Of a stretch of 64,000 bases of DNA, positions 11,208 to 23,151 are shown one piece after another (positions within the stretch are counted from its first letter, which is position 1; the number at the start of each line of letters is the position of its first letter). The stretch is taken from contig JAAVVG010000016.1 of assembly GCA_012976225.1 (NCBI GenBank), forward strand, positions 1 through 64,000. The letters run 5' to 3'. The notes beneath the pieces are model-generated. The model made no database searches. It saw only the letters and a program-made list of their open reading frames with translations, and had not been told where the DNA came from. The position numbers and the translations under genes were made by a program. This DNA comes from Golubevia sp. BC0850 (lineage: Eukaryota; Basidiomycota; Exobasidiomycetes; Golubeviales; Golubeviaceae).

Positions 11208-12461
11208 TGAGAGGGGAGGAGAGGAGAGAAGAGAGGAGATTAGCTTGCGAAGAGGAACATAAGAAGTTGAACGTTCCTTCTCAAAAGGATAGCGAATTTT
11301 TAGGTTTGGAGAGTTGGACTTATGGGAAACAGACTCTCTAGAGAGAGCGTTCTGTAGAGATGCAAGTTCATGGAAATAGAAACATTGAAGACAGAGGCTT
11401 CGAGAGGTAATTCACTGAGTCATTTTATCTCCTCCCACTCCATTGACTGACCACCTACCGATCAGCGATACTTCCCTCATTCTTCAGAAGATACCAAAAT
11501 GAGGGAAGGAGGCGAAAAGCTCGACAAGAGGACAGAAAGGGGTGTGCAAGCTCAACCTGCTCGCATGTCACCCCTCTATTTCTCCTTTTCACCCATTCTT
11601 CTGAGCTCTTTCCAAGAAGCTTCTAGCTTCTCATGAGACGCTGCCAATTGCTGCACCTCACATGCTCGCTCTACTTTTCAAGTACAGAGAAGCACCCACC
11701 TTGAACAATACTCGCTGAGTATGAGTACAAGTATGAGTATGACTCGCCCAGGATTTCCTCAGTATAAGTATACTCAAAACTCGAGCATCGAGAATACTAA
11801 CTTCCTTCCATTCCTTCCCTTCCTTTGTCTCTTTTTTGCTCCTCTCTCTATCTCTCTCTTCCACCTCTCTCTCCCTCTCCCTCTCCCTGTCTTCCGGATA
11901 ACGCTCAACTATCCTTACTCTTACTTCAATCTTAACCCTTCAATTTTCTTTACTAAGCTCCCTTCTCTCATTCCTTTCAGTTTATAGCATATCTCTGTTA
12001 CTTGTACTCACCTTAAACCCTCTAGCCTCTCCCAATTCCTGCTCGGTCCTTTCTCTTTCTAAAGACATTGGATTCACTCTTCCTTATAGTTGAAGATTCT
12101 AGCGTTCTTGAAGATGCAACAATCAACTACTGTATAGTATGTTCTAGTATTGTTCTGAGTCTGTCGTGAGTTGATTGCTAGCTGCTAGCTAATCCTTCTT
12201 CTAGAAGGAGTCGTGGGTATTATGTTGAGTCTTGAGGCTTGAGGATAGGAGCGTGATTGGATAAACTGTTTTCAAATCTTTGAGGTAGAGAGTCTAGAGG
12301 GAACAAGTTGAAGAAAACCAGAGAGCGTGGGTGGAAGGGGGAGAAAGAGAATATCACTCGATCTGATCTTGCACTTTCGAACCCATCGCATCAACATTTC
12401 TTTTTTTGAATCTTCTTCTCTTCAAGATTGTTTGTAGCTCTGCGATGCAAACACTTTCAAG
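11208..12461. other. Intergenic region with GAGTAT repeats and polypyrimidine tracts
   Basis: No supported gene. At about 11716-11775 there is a run of TGAGTATGAGTACAAG-like units followed by the palindrome AGTATAAGTATACT and ACTCGAG/CTCGAG-like words. After it comes a long CT-rich stretch (about 11800-11900), typical of fungal promoters or 5' leaders. The stretch probably includes the upstream exon or promoter of THO subunit 3 on the left and the 5' region of the doubtful gene starting at 12462 on the right. Confidence 0.4.
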
Positions 12462-13422
12462 ATGAAACCAGTCCAGGTAAGTCGGAAGCTGAGGAAGAGA
12501 GCAGCTTTTGCTCCCGCCGTCGTTCAAGATTGCTCGCTCGTCTGCTCCTTCCGCTCTTGCTCTTACAGAGTCCTTCTTTTTGTCTCTTTCTGGTCTTCTT
12601 CTATCTAAACAGGACCCCATAGACAGCTTGGCCTTATCGGCTCGGCTACCTTGGGGTTAGGGTTTTCGAGAGACTTGCTTTCAAACGAGCTTGTTTTTCA
12701 AAATAAAGGAGTATAATGAAGCTACTGCACTCTGTTTCGACTCGTTGTCTGGAAGGAAGAGTGGCTTCTATCTAAACTTGAAAGCTTATTTTTTTTCACT
12801 CGTGTTTCTTCTACTCAACAGCTCCAGGTCCTGCCTGAACCTGAAGAAGTCCTAAGAGAATGGAGATGTCTAAAGAAGAAATGTAGAGTACTAGAAACTA
12901 ACGTAAGAGTGAAGAGAATTCCTTCAAGAATAAACGGTCGATGTCGACTGAATTGAGAAGGAGCATCGAAAGCTGTTTAGATACAAACCGGTTGACGGAA
13001 TTGAAATTCTCTGACTCGCTGATTCTTCTTGCGCCCTTTTGTGTTCTTCTTCGCTTTGTCTTTCAAGTGGCTCAGAGTCTTCACACTCGAGAGAAAAGAG
13101 CAAGAAGAAGTTGGTTGCAGGATCGGATTGCTTTCTAGTCAGGCTCTTGGGCAACCCCTGGTCGACATCACCACTTTGTTCCCAACGTGTTTAAGTCTTG
13201 AATGTCAGGCTCTTTTTCATTTTTCCTTCAAGCAAGTTCCCCGCGACCTTGTTGTCAGTTTAGAACTCTTCAGGCTCAGGGATGATTCCAAAGGGAACTG
13301 CAGGAAAGAAAGGTCAAAAGAGAGGAAGAAAGGAGATTGTCAGCGCAGGAAACGAAGGAGGGGAAACAACAGATCGTCCCTACACACCTACTCACTCTTC
13401 TCATCATCTTCTAGTAGCTTGA
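12462..13422 (+). CDS. Doubtful small multi-exon gene, unknown function
   Basis: A short first exon (ATG 12462, MKPVQ) ends at a GTAAGT donor. It joins in phase to an exon at 12822-12902 reading LQVLPEPEEVLREWRCLKKK and then CRVLETN, charged and helix-prone like a coiled coil, which ends at a GTAAGA donor. Alternatively an exon at about 12613 (DPIDSLALSARLPWG) may intervene. Further right a lysine-rich frame GMIPKGTAGKKGQKRGRKE ends at 13422 with stop. The exons between 12903 and about 13280 are not resolved. The product would be small and basic, perhaps nuclear. No family recognised. Its last ~35 bases would overlap the end of the opposite-strand F-box-like gene. Confidence 0.3.
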
Positions 13423-14719
13423 AATCTAGACCTTTTCTACAACAAAGGTCACTCAAACTCTTTCTAATCTGTTCCCACTCTCCTTGATGTTTTCCTAGAA
13501 CAACCGCTTTTCGATCTGCATCAACAGGCTTCTTGTAGCAAATAATTTCTCTAACGGAGCTTGGAAAAGATTCACGATTCATCTATTCTATTAAATCGTT
13601 TTCAACCAATCCTTCTGGACCGAATCTTCTGGGGCCAGAGGAGATCTGGATGCTCTTCAAGGAAGGGATCTTGGTGACGATTTCGCTGGAAGATGGAGCA
13701 ATGGTTTTTGAAGGCTTGCAAAGCCTCATGATCTAGAGAGACCATTTCCAAAGCATTGAGTTCGACTTGAACTGGAGCGTCAGTCCCATGATAGGTACTC
13801 TCGCTAGAAGATGACATACTTTCACCAAAACCACCCTTCAAAGAGAGATACTTGAGCTTCTTTGAGTGGTCTAATTATTGAAGAGCTGAAAGTGAAATTC
13901 CTTGAAAGATTTCTTTCACAGGTAAGGTGTTGTGAAGCTTCAGTTCTTGTAATTCTTTGGGGACTCAATTTCTCTTGGTTTTTTACGAAGAAAATCGAAT
14001 TCGGATACTTTCAAAATCTCGAGATTTGGCATTGAATCAATAATGATGGAATGGACTGAAGTAAGCAAAGTGCTGGACAGTAAAGGTAAACAACTTGCCT
14101 TGAAATGAGCCGTAAATCTTGCAAAACATTGTAAAGCCCGGATCTCAGCTAACTTTGCTTCTTCCTCTTTTGCTCTTACTTGTAAATTTGTTAGTGCTGG
14201 ATGTTGAGCATCCATAGTATTTTCGACTGCTGTAGAGTCCTGTGACTTGAATTCATCCTCTAAATCTAACCTTAAAGAGCGAGCCTTCTCAAAGCGCCAT
14301 GGTGCTTTCAACAGATTAGGAAGAAGATAGTTTGCATCTAGGATTGAGACTGTCATATTGGTGTTCAGTGATCATAATCAGAAAGTCAGAGTTTGCTTTT
14401 GAAAGTAGAGAGAGGTTGAGCAGAGTTGAATCTCTGATTCTGCGGGGGTAGTGAGGGAAGGAGATGAGACATAAGCTGACAGCTAAGTCAGTGTGTGAGA
14501 GGAGACCCAAACAGCCATTGCAGGCTATTCAGCTATCGTTCTGACAGACTTATAGGAAAAGAAAGGCAGAGGAGACAGTGCAAGAGGAACTCACCTTCTT
14601 TGCTCTTCTCTTTCTGAGTCGTTCATTAGCTTCAATCCACCACTATCTCTTGGCCATGCGAGAATCTCATTTGCAATGGCGATTCTGACAATTTCTGGTA
14701 GATCCTTGTATTCTCTCAT
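13388..14719 (-). CDS. F-box/LRR-like protein
   Basis: The start at 14719 gives MREYKDLPEIVRIAIANEIL, an F-box-like N-terminus, which ends at a GTGAGT donor near 14593. An acceptor CCCGCAG near 14447 opens a second block with STLLNLSLLSKANSDFL, the usual second half of an F-box. From about 14350 the frame changes and continues as ILDANYLLPNLLKAPWRFEK, then SIIIDSMPNLEILKVSEF (LRR-like), LKYLSLKGGFGESMSSS, LNALEMVSLDHEALQAF, and ends REIICYKKPVDADRK...LLEDDEKSE at 13388. The frame change near 14350 has no clear intron apart from a possible acceptor ATGACAG, so the gene may be partly decayed. Presumed SCF substrate receptor; target unknown. Confidence 0.5.
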
Positions 14720-15247
14720 CTTTTCAAATCTTGATTTTTGATGGTAGAAAGTGTGGATGTAGAGATCTCGAGGAAGAGAAGGTTTCGACAGCACGATCGA
14801 GAGCAGTAACTCGAACGAGACCAGCCAGCGCATTGACGCACGAACCTCGAACTCATTTGACCCATCGTAAAACCCTTTTTGACTACATTCTTTTGGAGAA
14901 GCCGATGCCTAGGTTCTGCTGTACCTCGGAGAAAGCGTCGCCCTCTCAGCCATGCAAATGATTGACGACACTCACAGATTGACACTCATACCCTCCCAAG
15001 AAATCAGACTGAACACGAATACGATTACATGTAAACACAAAACACAAAAGTGTACCATTGAGATGAGCGATGAGGAGGTGGACAAAAGGAGCCAGAAAGA
15101 TCAGATGTAAACCGAGAGAGAGAGAAAGCGAAAGCGAAAATGGATGTCTGGAGCAAAAAGCGAGAATGAGGACCTAAATCCAAGAAGTAGTAGAGAGTGT
15201 TTGAAAGTAAAAGAAGGCACAAACTCATCTTCAAGACCAGAGAGCTT
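14720..15247. other. Intergenic region
   Basis: Between the F-box-like gene and the R3H-SUZ gene. Open frames here are short and lack composition or motifs typical of this genome's proteins. I see nothing beyond presumed 5' leader of the left gene and 3' region of the right gene. Confidence 0.4.
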
Positions 15248-18200
15248 TCAACCAGAAGCAGAAGCGGTTGAAGAACTACTTGGAGTTGGAGAAACCGGTC
15301 TTTCTTCAACATCTCCATTTTTCCATTTCTCTTTCCGGCTCTCTCCTTCTTTCTCAGCTAAATCAAGATTTCTAAGTCTATCTCTTTCGACTATCCAATC
15401 TGGTTTGGAAGGTAAACCATGAGTACCAACAGGAGCTAAATTGAGAGTTGTGATTTTAGGGGAGATTCTTTCTCGATCTTTTGATTTTGATGAATTTGAG
15501 GAAGACGACTAGATGAGGAAAAGGGTAGAGGAAATGAGAGAGAAGAAGTAGATAGTACAGAAAAATGGAAGAGGAGTTCAGTATCCCAGATTCTCCTGAC
15601 TTTCCTACTCTTCTCGGCTTTGATCTGGCTCAACTTTTCTGCCCTAAGATCAGGACTCACCGAAACGCTAACCGCACTTCCGGGTCTCATACTCCTATTC
15701 CCACCTCCTCCAAATCCATTACTAACCCCCATTCCCATTCCATTCATTTCACCATTCCAACCCATCCCAATTCCGTTCATCTGAAATCCCGGAGAAATTC
15801 CAACTCCAAAGCCACCAACACCAGAAATCGAAACTCCAGGAAGATGTATCCCAGTGACATTTCCACCGACGAATCTGAAAGCAGGTTTGTCCAACACTGA
15901 TGAAACGTTCACTTGCCCCTGCCCCTGACCTTGACCTTGACTTTGGGCCGGTTGAAACGCATCATATCTAAAGCCAGAGTTAGAAGTAGAATTGGAACTA
16001 AAATTCGAATTTGAGTGATTGGAGTTTGATCTAGAGAGGTTTGGAGAGTGAGGATTTGAATTTGAGGTTGAATTTGGACTTGGAGGAATGAAACTTCCTG
16101 TAGAAGGGTCGTATAGACCTTTTCTTGAATTTGTGGCAGGAGTTGGAGATGCATAATTGTTACTTTGATTCGATACAAATTGTCGATTCATGAACTTCGG
16201 ATCTGGACAATTTAAATTCCTATTGTAAACATTATTCCCATCAAATCCCATTTGACCATTCCCATTTGCGAATCCGCCATTCTCTCCTCGATTCGCCTCA
16301 TTCCTAGGGACAGAATTCTGATTATTCTGATTATAAAAAGCTTGATTCTGAACAAAAGGATGACCACCACTTTCTCTAGAAGAAGAATTCGAAGAATTAG
16401 ACATTGATTCCAATCTTTCTCTACCCTTTTCCTTGATCTTCTGTTTCCCATTATTAGTAGAAGTCCGACTATTATTGCTACTTCCAAGAGCAGGATACTG
16501 ATTCTCATAGCTCATAGATTTATTAAAGTTAGGATCGAAAATTTTAGCACCTGGTCTTAGATTTCGAAAGGTGTTTTCTTCAGTCGAAGAAGGTAGACCT
16601 TGATATTGAATCGGTTGAGGATAGTTCATCGGATAAGGATGATGAGGCTGTGGTTGATATTGAGCTGATGGACCATAAGGTTGAGTATAACATGAAACTT
16701 GAGGTTGATATTGATAAGCTTGATTTTCTGTCCCTGTAGGCACTTGTCCTTGATAAGTTGAGGGACCACCAACATTCATTTGTTGATATCCTTGTTGTCC
16801 TCCTCCAGAATAACCATTCGAAGGATATCCAACACCATTCTGATTTTGATTAGTATTTCCACTTGAATAAAGCATTCCAAATCCTCTGCCTTCAGTTTCT
16901 GCAAACCTATCGAGATCCAAAACTTTTTCTTCATTTGACTCTTCATTTGTTCTTTGAACTTGATGAGTTGGTTTCGTCTTGCCTTTCGAATTCGAAGCAG
17001 AACTAGCATAGGAACTAGAAGTAGAAGAATTCGGAGTGGTTGAGATTCCATTGGAACTCTCGTTTGAAGTTGAAGTTGAACTGAAAGTATTCTGACTCGA
17101 ATCTGTCAATTCGTTTCCTCTTTCTCTCTCTTTCCCATTGCCAAGGACCTCCAAATTCTCACCTCCAACTCCTTCCAATTTGCCAATCTCAACCCCTTCA
17201 ATCTCTCCTTCTTTCCCAAAAATCCTTTCCCTAGCTTCTCTGTAAGCTCTTTCCCTTTCTTCAATCGTCATTTGTTTCCTATCCTTCTTAGAAAGTAAAC
17301 TCTCTGAAGAAGTTAGACTACTTTCACCTTCCAAGCTTTCCGGAGTGATGACAGAGGTTGAGCTTGAAAAACCACTTGTACCAACACCGGTATCTTTTGA
17401 GTTCAAAGAATTGCTAGAAGTAGATCTTGAAGGACCAACTGAACTAGCTCTAGAATTAGAAGTGGTATTGCTCGTTGATGTAGTTCTTGAACCTGATTTA
17501 CTGATCTGACCATCCCCTCTACGCATGATTCTAAAAGAAGGAACGAAGGGAGGTGGAGAGATTGGAATTGAGGTTTCATTGGTTGGGGAGACTGGAGTCG
17601 AAGAATTTTGAGGTGGGAAGGATGATAGAGGAGAGGTTGAGGTTGAAGTTGTACTTGACATCGTAGATGCCGATGGAGAAGGAGATGGAGTTGAAGAAGA
17701 GGGATTGGAATTTGAATTGAAATTCAGTTTCTCTCTAGGTGCAGTTGGGATTCCATTTGAAACTGAAAGGATTGAATCTGGAATTCTGGAGGATGAGGTT
17801 TTTTGAATCGAAAGGATCTTAGTAGTTGGATCTAAGTTTGAAGATAGGTTAAAGAGTTGAGCTGATTGTTGGAGCTAAAGGAATCAAAAGGAAGGCAATT
17901 AGCAAAAAAAGTAAAGGCTTGAAAGAGGTACATAGAGAAAGAGTGGAAGAGGCTCTCCTCTACACCTGGACTCACCATATTTCGTTGATGAGCTGGCATG
18001 ATGGGGAAATCCAATTGGATGTTAGTCGGATGATTGATTAGAGCTATGAATTGCTGATGATGATGCGTTAGAAAGGTTTGGTCTGAAGGAGAGGAGGAAG
18101 AGATGGAATTGGCCATGCTAATGCTCATGCTAGTTGAGCAAGTCGATCCGAGTGAAGCATTGCCGTTGCTGCTATTCAACTGTGAGCTCTTATCTTGAGA

Positions 18201-18344
18201 TGCGGTTGAGCTAGAAGAAGGTCGAGCGTTGAGTGATAGGGATTGAAGAGAGGTAAATAGAGGAGAACCGACAGAAGTGGAAGTGGAAGTGGAAGTGGAA
18301 GCAGCTTCTCCTCCATTCCCTGTTACTGAAGAGCTTGACTCCAT
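15248..18344 (-). CDS. R3H and SUZ domain RNA-binding protein
   Basis: Three exons fit in phase: 18344-17976, 17874-15601 and 15508-15248, giving about 967 residues. After a Ser/Thr-rich start (MESSSSVTGNGGEA), the R3H region reads FIALINHPTNIQLDFPIMPAH..., crosses intron 1, and continues LQQSAQLFNLSSNLDP...KTSSSRIPD. The SUZ motif follows: SKKDRKQMTIEERERAYREA then RERIFG. The middle is a very long Asn/Ser/Gln/Tyr-rich disordered region (many SNSN and QYQPQ runs), with RNLRPGAKIFDPNF halfway. The C-terminus is charged (PSKPDWIVERDRLRNL). R3H-SUZ proteins bind single-stranded nucleic acid and sit in mRNA-regulating granules; the prion-like composition fits that. The second intron would use a less usual GTCAGG donor. 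It is divergent from the deubiquitinase gene (405 bases apart). Confidence 0.8.
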
Positions 18345-18749
18345 TTTGAGCTATTCAAAGAAACTCTGGCTCTCTGAATCTAACTAGCCAGGGCTGTAGA
18401 GGGGAGAGAGAAGGTTATTAGAGACTCTCGAAGACCTTGAGGAAAAGACGAACTCTACCGTCTTGTCTGAAGCTTGGCTTGCTTGATGAGTGTTGAGACG
18501 CTCTCTGAAGATGACTGCTTCCTTTGTTTGAATGAATAGAATAGAGTAGGAAATGAGGTTGATCTTTAAGCGTAGGATGTTGAGCTTGATGAGAGGTAAA
18601 AAGTGCTCACGGGAAGGGTCTAAAAATCTTTATCGCCCTTCCTTTCCTTTCCTTTCCTGCCCTCCTCTCTCCTTTCTCCTCTTCTCTCCTCTTCTCTTTC
18701 TCCCCTTTCCTTTTCTGTTCTTTCCCCCTTCGATCTTCTGATCTCAAGA

Positions 18750-21700
18750 ATGGAGGATACGTCAAAGGGAGGTTCTGCATCATCATCAAGGCGGAGTAAT
18801 GAATCCTCATCCTCCCCTCACTGCAAGCGATCTATTGTTCATCACTCGAATCAACTCAACTCTAATCAAATCTCATTCATAATTCAAGATGAACTTCTAC
18901 AAACACCCACACAAAATTCAAATATGGATCTAACTTCAGATCCGAGTTCTTTCCCTTCTCTACCCTCAACTTCAACTTCAGCTTCATCTTCTACTAATCC
19001 TTCAAATTCACCTTTAGCTTCAATCCGACCTGCCTTCTCAATTTCTCATCCTTCAACTTCAGCTCCATCAACTTTACCAAGAACCTTTCCACCTCCAATC
19101 ACTTCAAGTAAATCAAGGTTCACTTTACCCAATCCTACAACCTCAGCCTTCAACTCCAATGCCTCTGCCTCAGCCTCTACTCCCTCAAATTCCTTCATGG
19201 TTCAAAATGCCTTACAATTGAAAGTTGCATTCTCATCAAACCCACCTATGCCCCCAAGTTCATCAGAAGCCATAGTGATCCTTTCAGCGACTACTAAACC
19301 TCCAAAATATTATTTCTATGAGGTGGATTTGGTGAGGGCAAGGATGAGGATAGAGGCACAAAGTCGAAAGCTAAATTCTTCGAATAATTTGAAAGAAAAC
19401 TTCAATGCGGATCAGAGGACGGAAAGTGATTTACAGAGAAAAAGAGTGGCGGAGGAGGAAGAAAGATCGAGGAATACAAAAGAAGAAACGATAGGAGAAG
19501 GGAGTGATTTAACTCAGGATGGAAACGAGGGGAAAGTGCGATTGGGTAATCAATCGACAGAACTTGAGAGTCAGAAAGGAGAAGGAGAGGAATCTTTAGT
19601 TGAGAGTGTCACTCAGCCTACCGCTCAGAATGAGGTTGGGGAGAAGACCCAATCGGCTTTGGATTCCACCCGACTGCCTCAACCTGAAATTTCTGAGATC
19701 TCAAAATTTGAAGTCTCTGAAACAAAGTCCGCAAATCGAGCAGAAGCTGAACCTATCTCGAAAGAGGTAGACGAGACGCAGCTCTCCTCTTCCTCTTCTG
19801 CTGTTCCAACTTCATTGGAGATTGAAGTCGAAATTCCGACACAGACCAATGAAAATGAATTAGAAAGAGAAGAATCAAAGTCGAAATCAGGAAAGGGAAA
19901 AGGCACAGGGAGATCTAAAGATAAAGAAATTGAATCGCAAACTCCAACCTCGAGTAATCATTCAGATTCAAGTATACCTTCATTTTTACCAACTCAATCT
20001 CCAATTGTGACTACCTCAACTACTTCTAACAGCTCAAGTTCCATTCCCACTCTGGCTGGAATTGGTTCTCTTAGTATTGAGAATAAGGAGTTGGAATCTT
20101 CTGCTTCCAGTACTTCTGAACCTCTCTCCTTAGATCATCCAACTTCAATTTCAACAGAATCTCAACCTCAAACTCAGCCTCAACTCCCACTCCCAACTTC
20201 AACCTCCGTATCTCCACCCACACCAAAAGCAAAACTTCCAGCCTGGGGAGCTCCAAGATCTTGGGCTAGTATAACTCCTTCTACTCCGATTTCAGCTTCG
20301 GCTAATTCTTCCCTTCCAAGTTCAACTGCTGTTTCTACTCCTAGTACGGCAGCTCCGACACCGACGACGACGCCTAGTGCTCAGAGCAAATCGAGTGAGA
20401 GTAAATCAAGCGAGATTCAACTTCCAAACCCACTATCTTCAGAAGAAAAACCTCCGACAACACCTCCAGCTGCAAAGACATCATCAACCTATGCATCTCA
20501 AGCAAGAATCCCACCACCCAATCTGAAGACTTTGTTAAGCGATTGTCATACCAAAGTGAAAGCACCTTTAACTATTCCAAGAGGTTTGATCAATAAAGGC
20601 AATTTGTGTTTTGCCAATTCAGTGAGTTACTCTCTACCTCACGTTTCTATTTTGGTGTTTCTGTCTAACAGGTTTTCTTTCTATCCTTCTTCTCTTCTCT
20701 ATAGATTCTACAAGTCCTAGTCTTCTGTCCTCAATTCTATAATCTCCTTACTTTAGTAGGTCAACATTTACCCGCCGATTTGAATAATTCGACTCCTCTT
20801 ATGGAAGCCATGATTCAATTTTTGAGAGAGTTTCAAGTGGTTGGTCCGATTGCTTCTGCTCCTACATCTCCGAATCCGGCTTTCTCTCCTCCAACTACTC
20901 CTTTTATTGGAGCTCAAACTTTGGTTAATGGAGGGAGAGGGATGAATCCAAATGGAAACGCTAATGTGAATGGAGTGAATGGAGCAAACGGAGTCAATAT
21001 GACAATGGGAGCTCAGTCAGAACCTTTCGTTCCTGAATTCGTTTATGAGGCTATGAGGTTGAATAAGAGATTTGACACTATGAGGGTTAGTTTTGCTCTT
21101 TTACCTCTCTGCCTGAACCAGAATGTCCGCTGACTTTTTCCACTTTCTCGCCCTCTTTCTGGTTTGATTCTTTAGAGAGGTCATCAAGAAGATGCAGAAG
21201 AGTTCTTAGGTTTCTTTCTTGATACTCTTCATGAAGAGTTCTTATCTGCTATCAAGAAATCGGAATCGAAGTCTGCAGGTGTTAATGGACATCAAGTGAA
21301 TGGTATCAATGGATCTTCGAGTACGACGGGGAAAGACTCTAATCAAGGAGATATGGAAGATGAAGAGAGGGAAGTTGAAAGACCTAGAAGTCCGGTGGAA
21401 GAAAGTGATGAGTGGTTGGAAGTTGGACAGAAAGGAAAGACTAATTTTACTAGGACTGTGAGTGCTGATGTGAGGAGACCAAAAGTTCTCGTGAATGCGC
21501 TTTGAAGAGTCTCTCGCTCGCGTTCGGAATTCAGCAAGCTGAACCTTCTACACTTCTTCCTCTGCTCGACCCTTCCAGACCTCAACAACATCTTCACCAA
21601 TCACCTCAATCTTCGTAGGAAAGGTTCGATCGCAACTTCTTATCCCTGGATCCAAATCATCAGTGACATTAGAACCTTATCAATCTTTGCAGCTAGACAT

Positions 21701-22771
21701 TGCACCTCCAACTGTTCATACGATAGAAGACGCTCTTCTACAACTGGTTCAACCGGAAACGGTTCATGGATATAGACCAAATCCAACTTCTTCAATTCTT
21801 GTCGATGCTACAAAACAAGTCAAGATCGAGACGACACCTCCGATCCTCGTCATTCATCTCAAACGATTCGGTTATGATGAAGTTGGTGGAACTATCAAGA
21901 ATACGAAGAATGTTGGATATGGAAAACATTTGGAAGTCGGAGATGCTGTTAGGAGTAATGGGAAGAGGAAAGATGGCGAAGGAAGGTATAGATTGTTTGG
22001 AGGTGAGTGGGTTTGAAGTTCGAACATTTCTGTGAGCTCTTGAACCTGACTCTTCTACTTTCAACATCGGCTTTTCCAGTCGTCTATCATCACGGAAGAC
22101 ACGCAACTGGAGGTCACTACACAGTAGACGTTCTTCGACAGGATGGTTCATCTTGGATTCACATCGACGATACCACTTTCAATTCCATTACACCCGAGCA
22201 AGTTTACTCGAGTGAAAATTCAAGAGGTCAAACAACTGCTTCTTCATGGGCTCAAAAAGGTCATGATGGTTTAGCTTATCTCCTTTTCTATCAATGGGAG
22301 AGTCAAGAAGAGATTCTCAAGAACGCAACTTCAACTCCCAATCTGAACGGAAGCAGTCTAAGCGGTCCACCAACTTGGACTTCTAGCACTTTCAATTTGA
22401 ATCCTATGTCTAATTCTTGGACTTCGAATCCAATCTCATCGGTTTCTCCATTCTCTTCTAACAATTTCGACAAGTTGATTGGCGATGAAGTGCCTTTTAT
22501 CTCTCAGAATTCAAAAAGATCATCTAACAATCATTCTTCTACAAACCCTCATTCCAATGGTAAAAAATCTGCCCAAGAGAAACCGAACAAGCAAGGTTCA
22601 ATCAAGACCGTCTCAAATTCTTCTCCTAGATCCTCTAATACGTCGATAAGCCAAATCTCTCAGACGTCAACGCCGGTAAAGAGGACAGTTCCGGGAGCTG
22701 CTCCAACATCAACGACGACGGGGAAGAAGGGAAAGAAGACTCAGTCGGTACCTGGGTCTGCTCCGAAGTAA
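18750..22771 (+). CDS. Ubiquitin carboxyl-terminal hydrolase, Ubp3/USP10 type
   Basis: Cysteine protease removing ubiquitin; Ubp3/USP10 acts with Bre5/G3BP on vesicle coat and ribosome substrates. About 600 N-terminal residues are Ser/Thr/Pro-rich and disordered. The USP domain starts with PRGLINKGNLCFANS (catalytic Cys in GNLCFANS, about 20580-20625). After an intron come FYNLLTLVGQHLPADLNN, then FVPEFVYEAMRLNKRFD, RGHQEDAEEFLGFFLDTLHE, TPPILVIHLKRFGYDE, and the catalytic-His box GRHATGGHYTVDVLRQDG with WIHIDDT, then GLAYLLFYQWES. Introns with GTGAG/GTTAG donors lie near 20620, 21085 and 22003. The C-terminal 170 residues (from about 22320) are Ser/Asn-rich and end with Lys-rich GKKGKKTQS. 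It starts 405 bases from the R3H-SUZ gene, so the two likely share a promoter region. Confidence 0.88.
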
Positions 22772-23151
22772 ACTCTTCTCGTCCTATCAAAATTCAAGAA
22801 CCTGTTCTCTCTCAAAGCCTCCCGAATCTTCGCACCAAAACAAGTGTTCCAAGACCCTCTGTATTCCTCCTTCAAAACTCACCTTCCAAGAGCTTTCTCT
22901 TCCACCTCTGTGTTCTCATTTTGCCTTCTCTTGCTCCTGCAATGTATCTCGTTCTCTTTCTTCTCAACCAGAGATTGACAAGAGCCTGATTAGATTTCTG
23001 GTTTTTTCGAGCTTACAACATGAAAAAGAAAGGGCATCAAAGATGGGGGGGGCAACAATAGACAAATAGGCGTAGGAGGGGGAACAAGAAGTAAATTATC
23101 GGGCCTCAGGCGGAGTTTGGGTTCTTCTATTTGACAGAGCAATTGAGAGAT
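22772..23151. other. Intergenic region between convergent genes
   Basis: Lies between the 3' ends of the deubiquitinase (+) and the GPI-type protein (-). It contains an 8-G run at about 23045 and no open frame of note. It probably holds the two 3' untranslated regions. Confidence 0.4.

Noticed and set aside
16776-17051. Long frames on other phases inside the R3H-SUZ gene
   Set aside because: Shadows of low-complexity Asn/Ser/Gln codons of the real frame.
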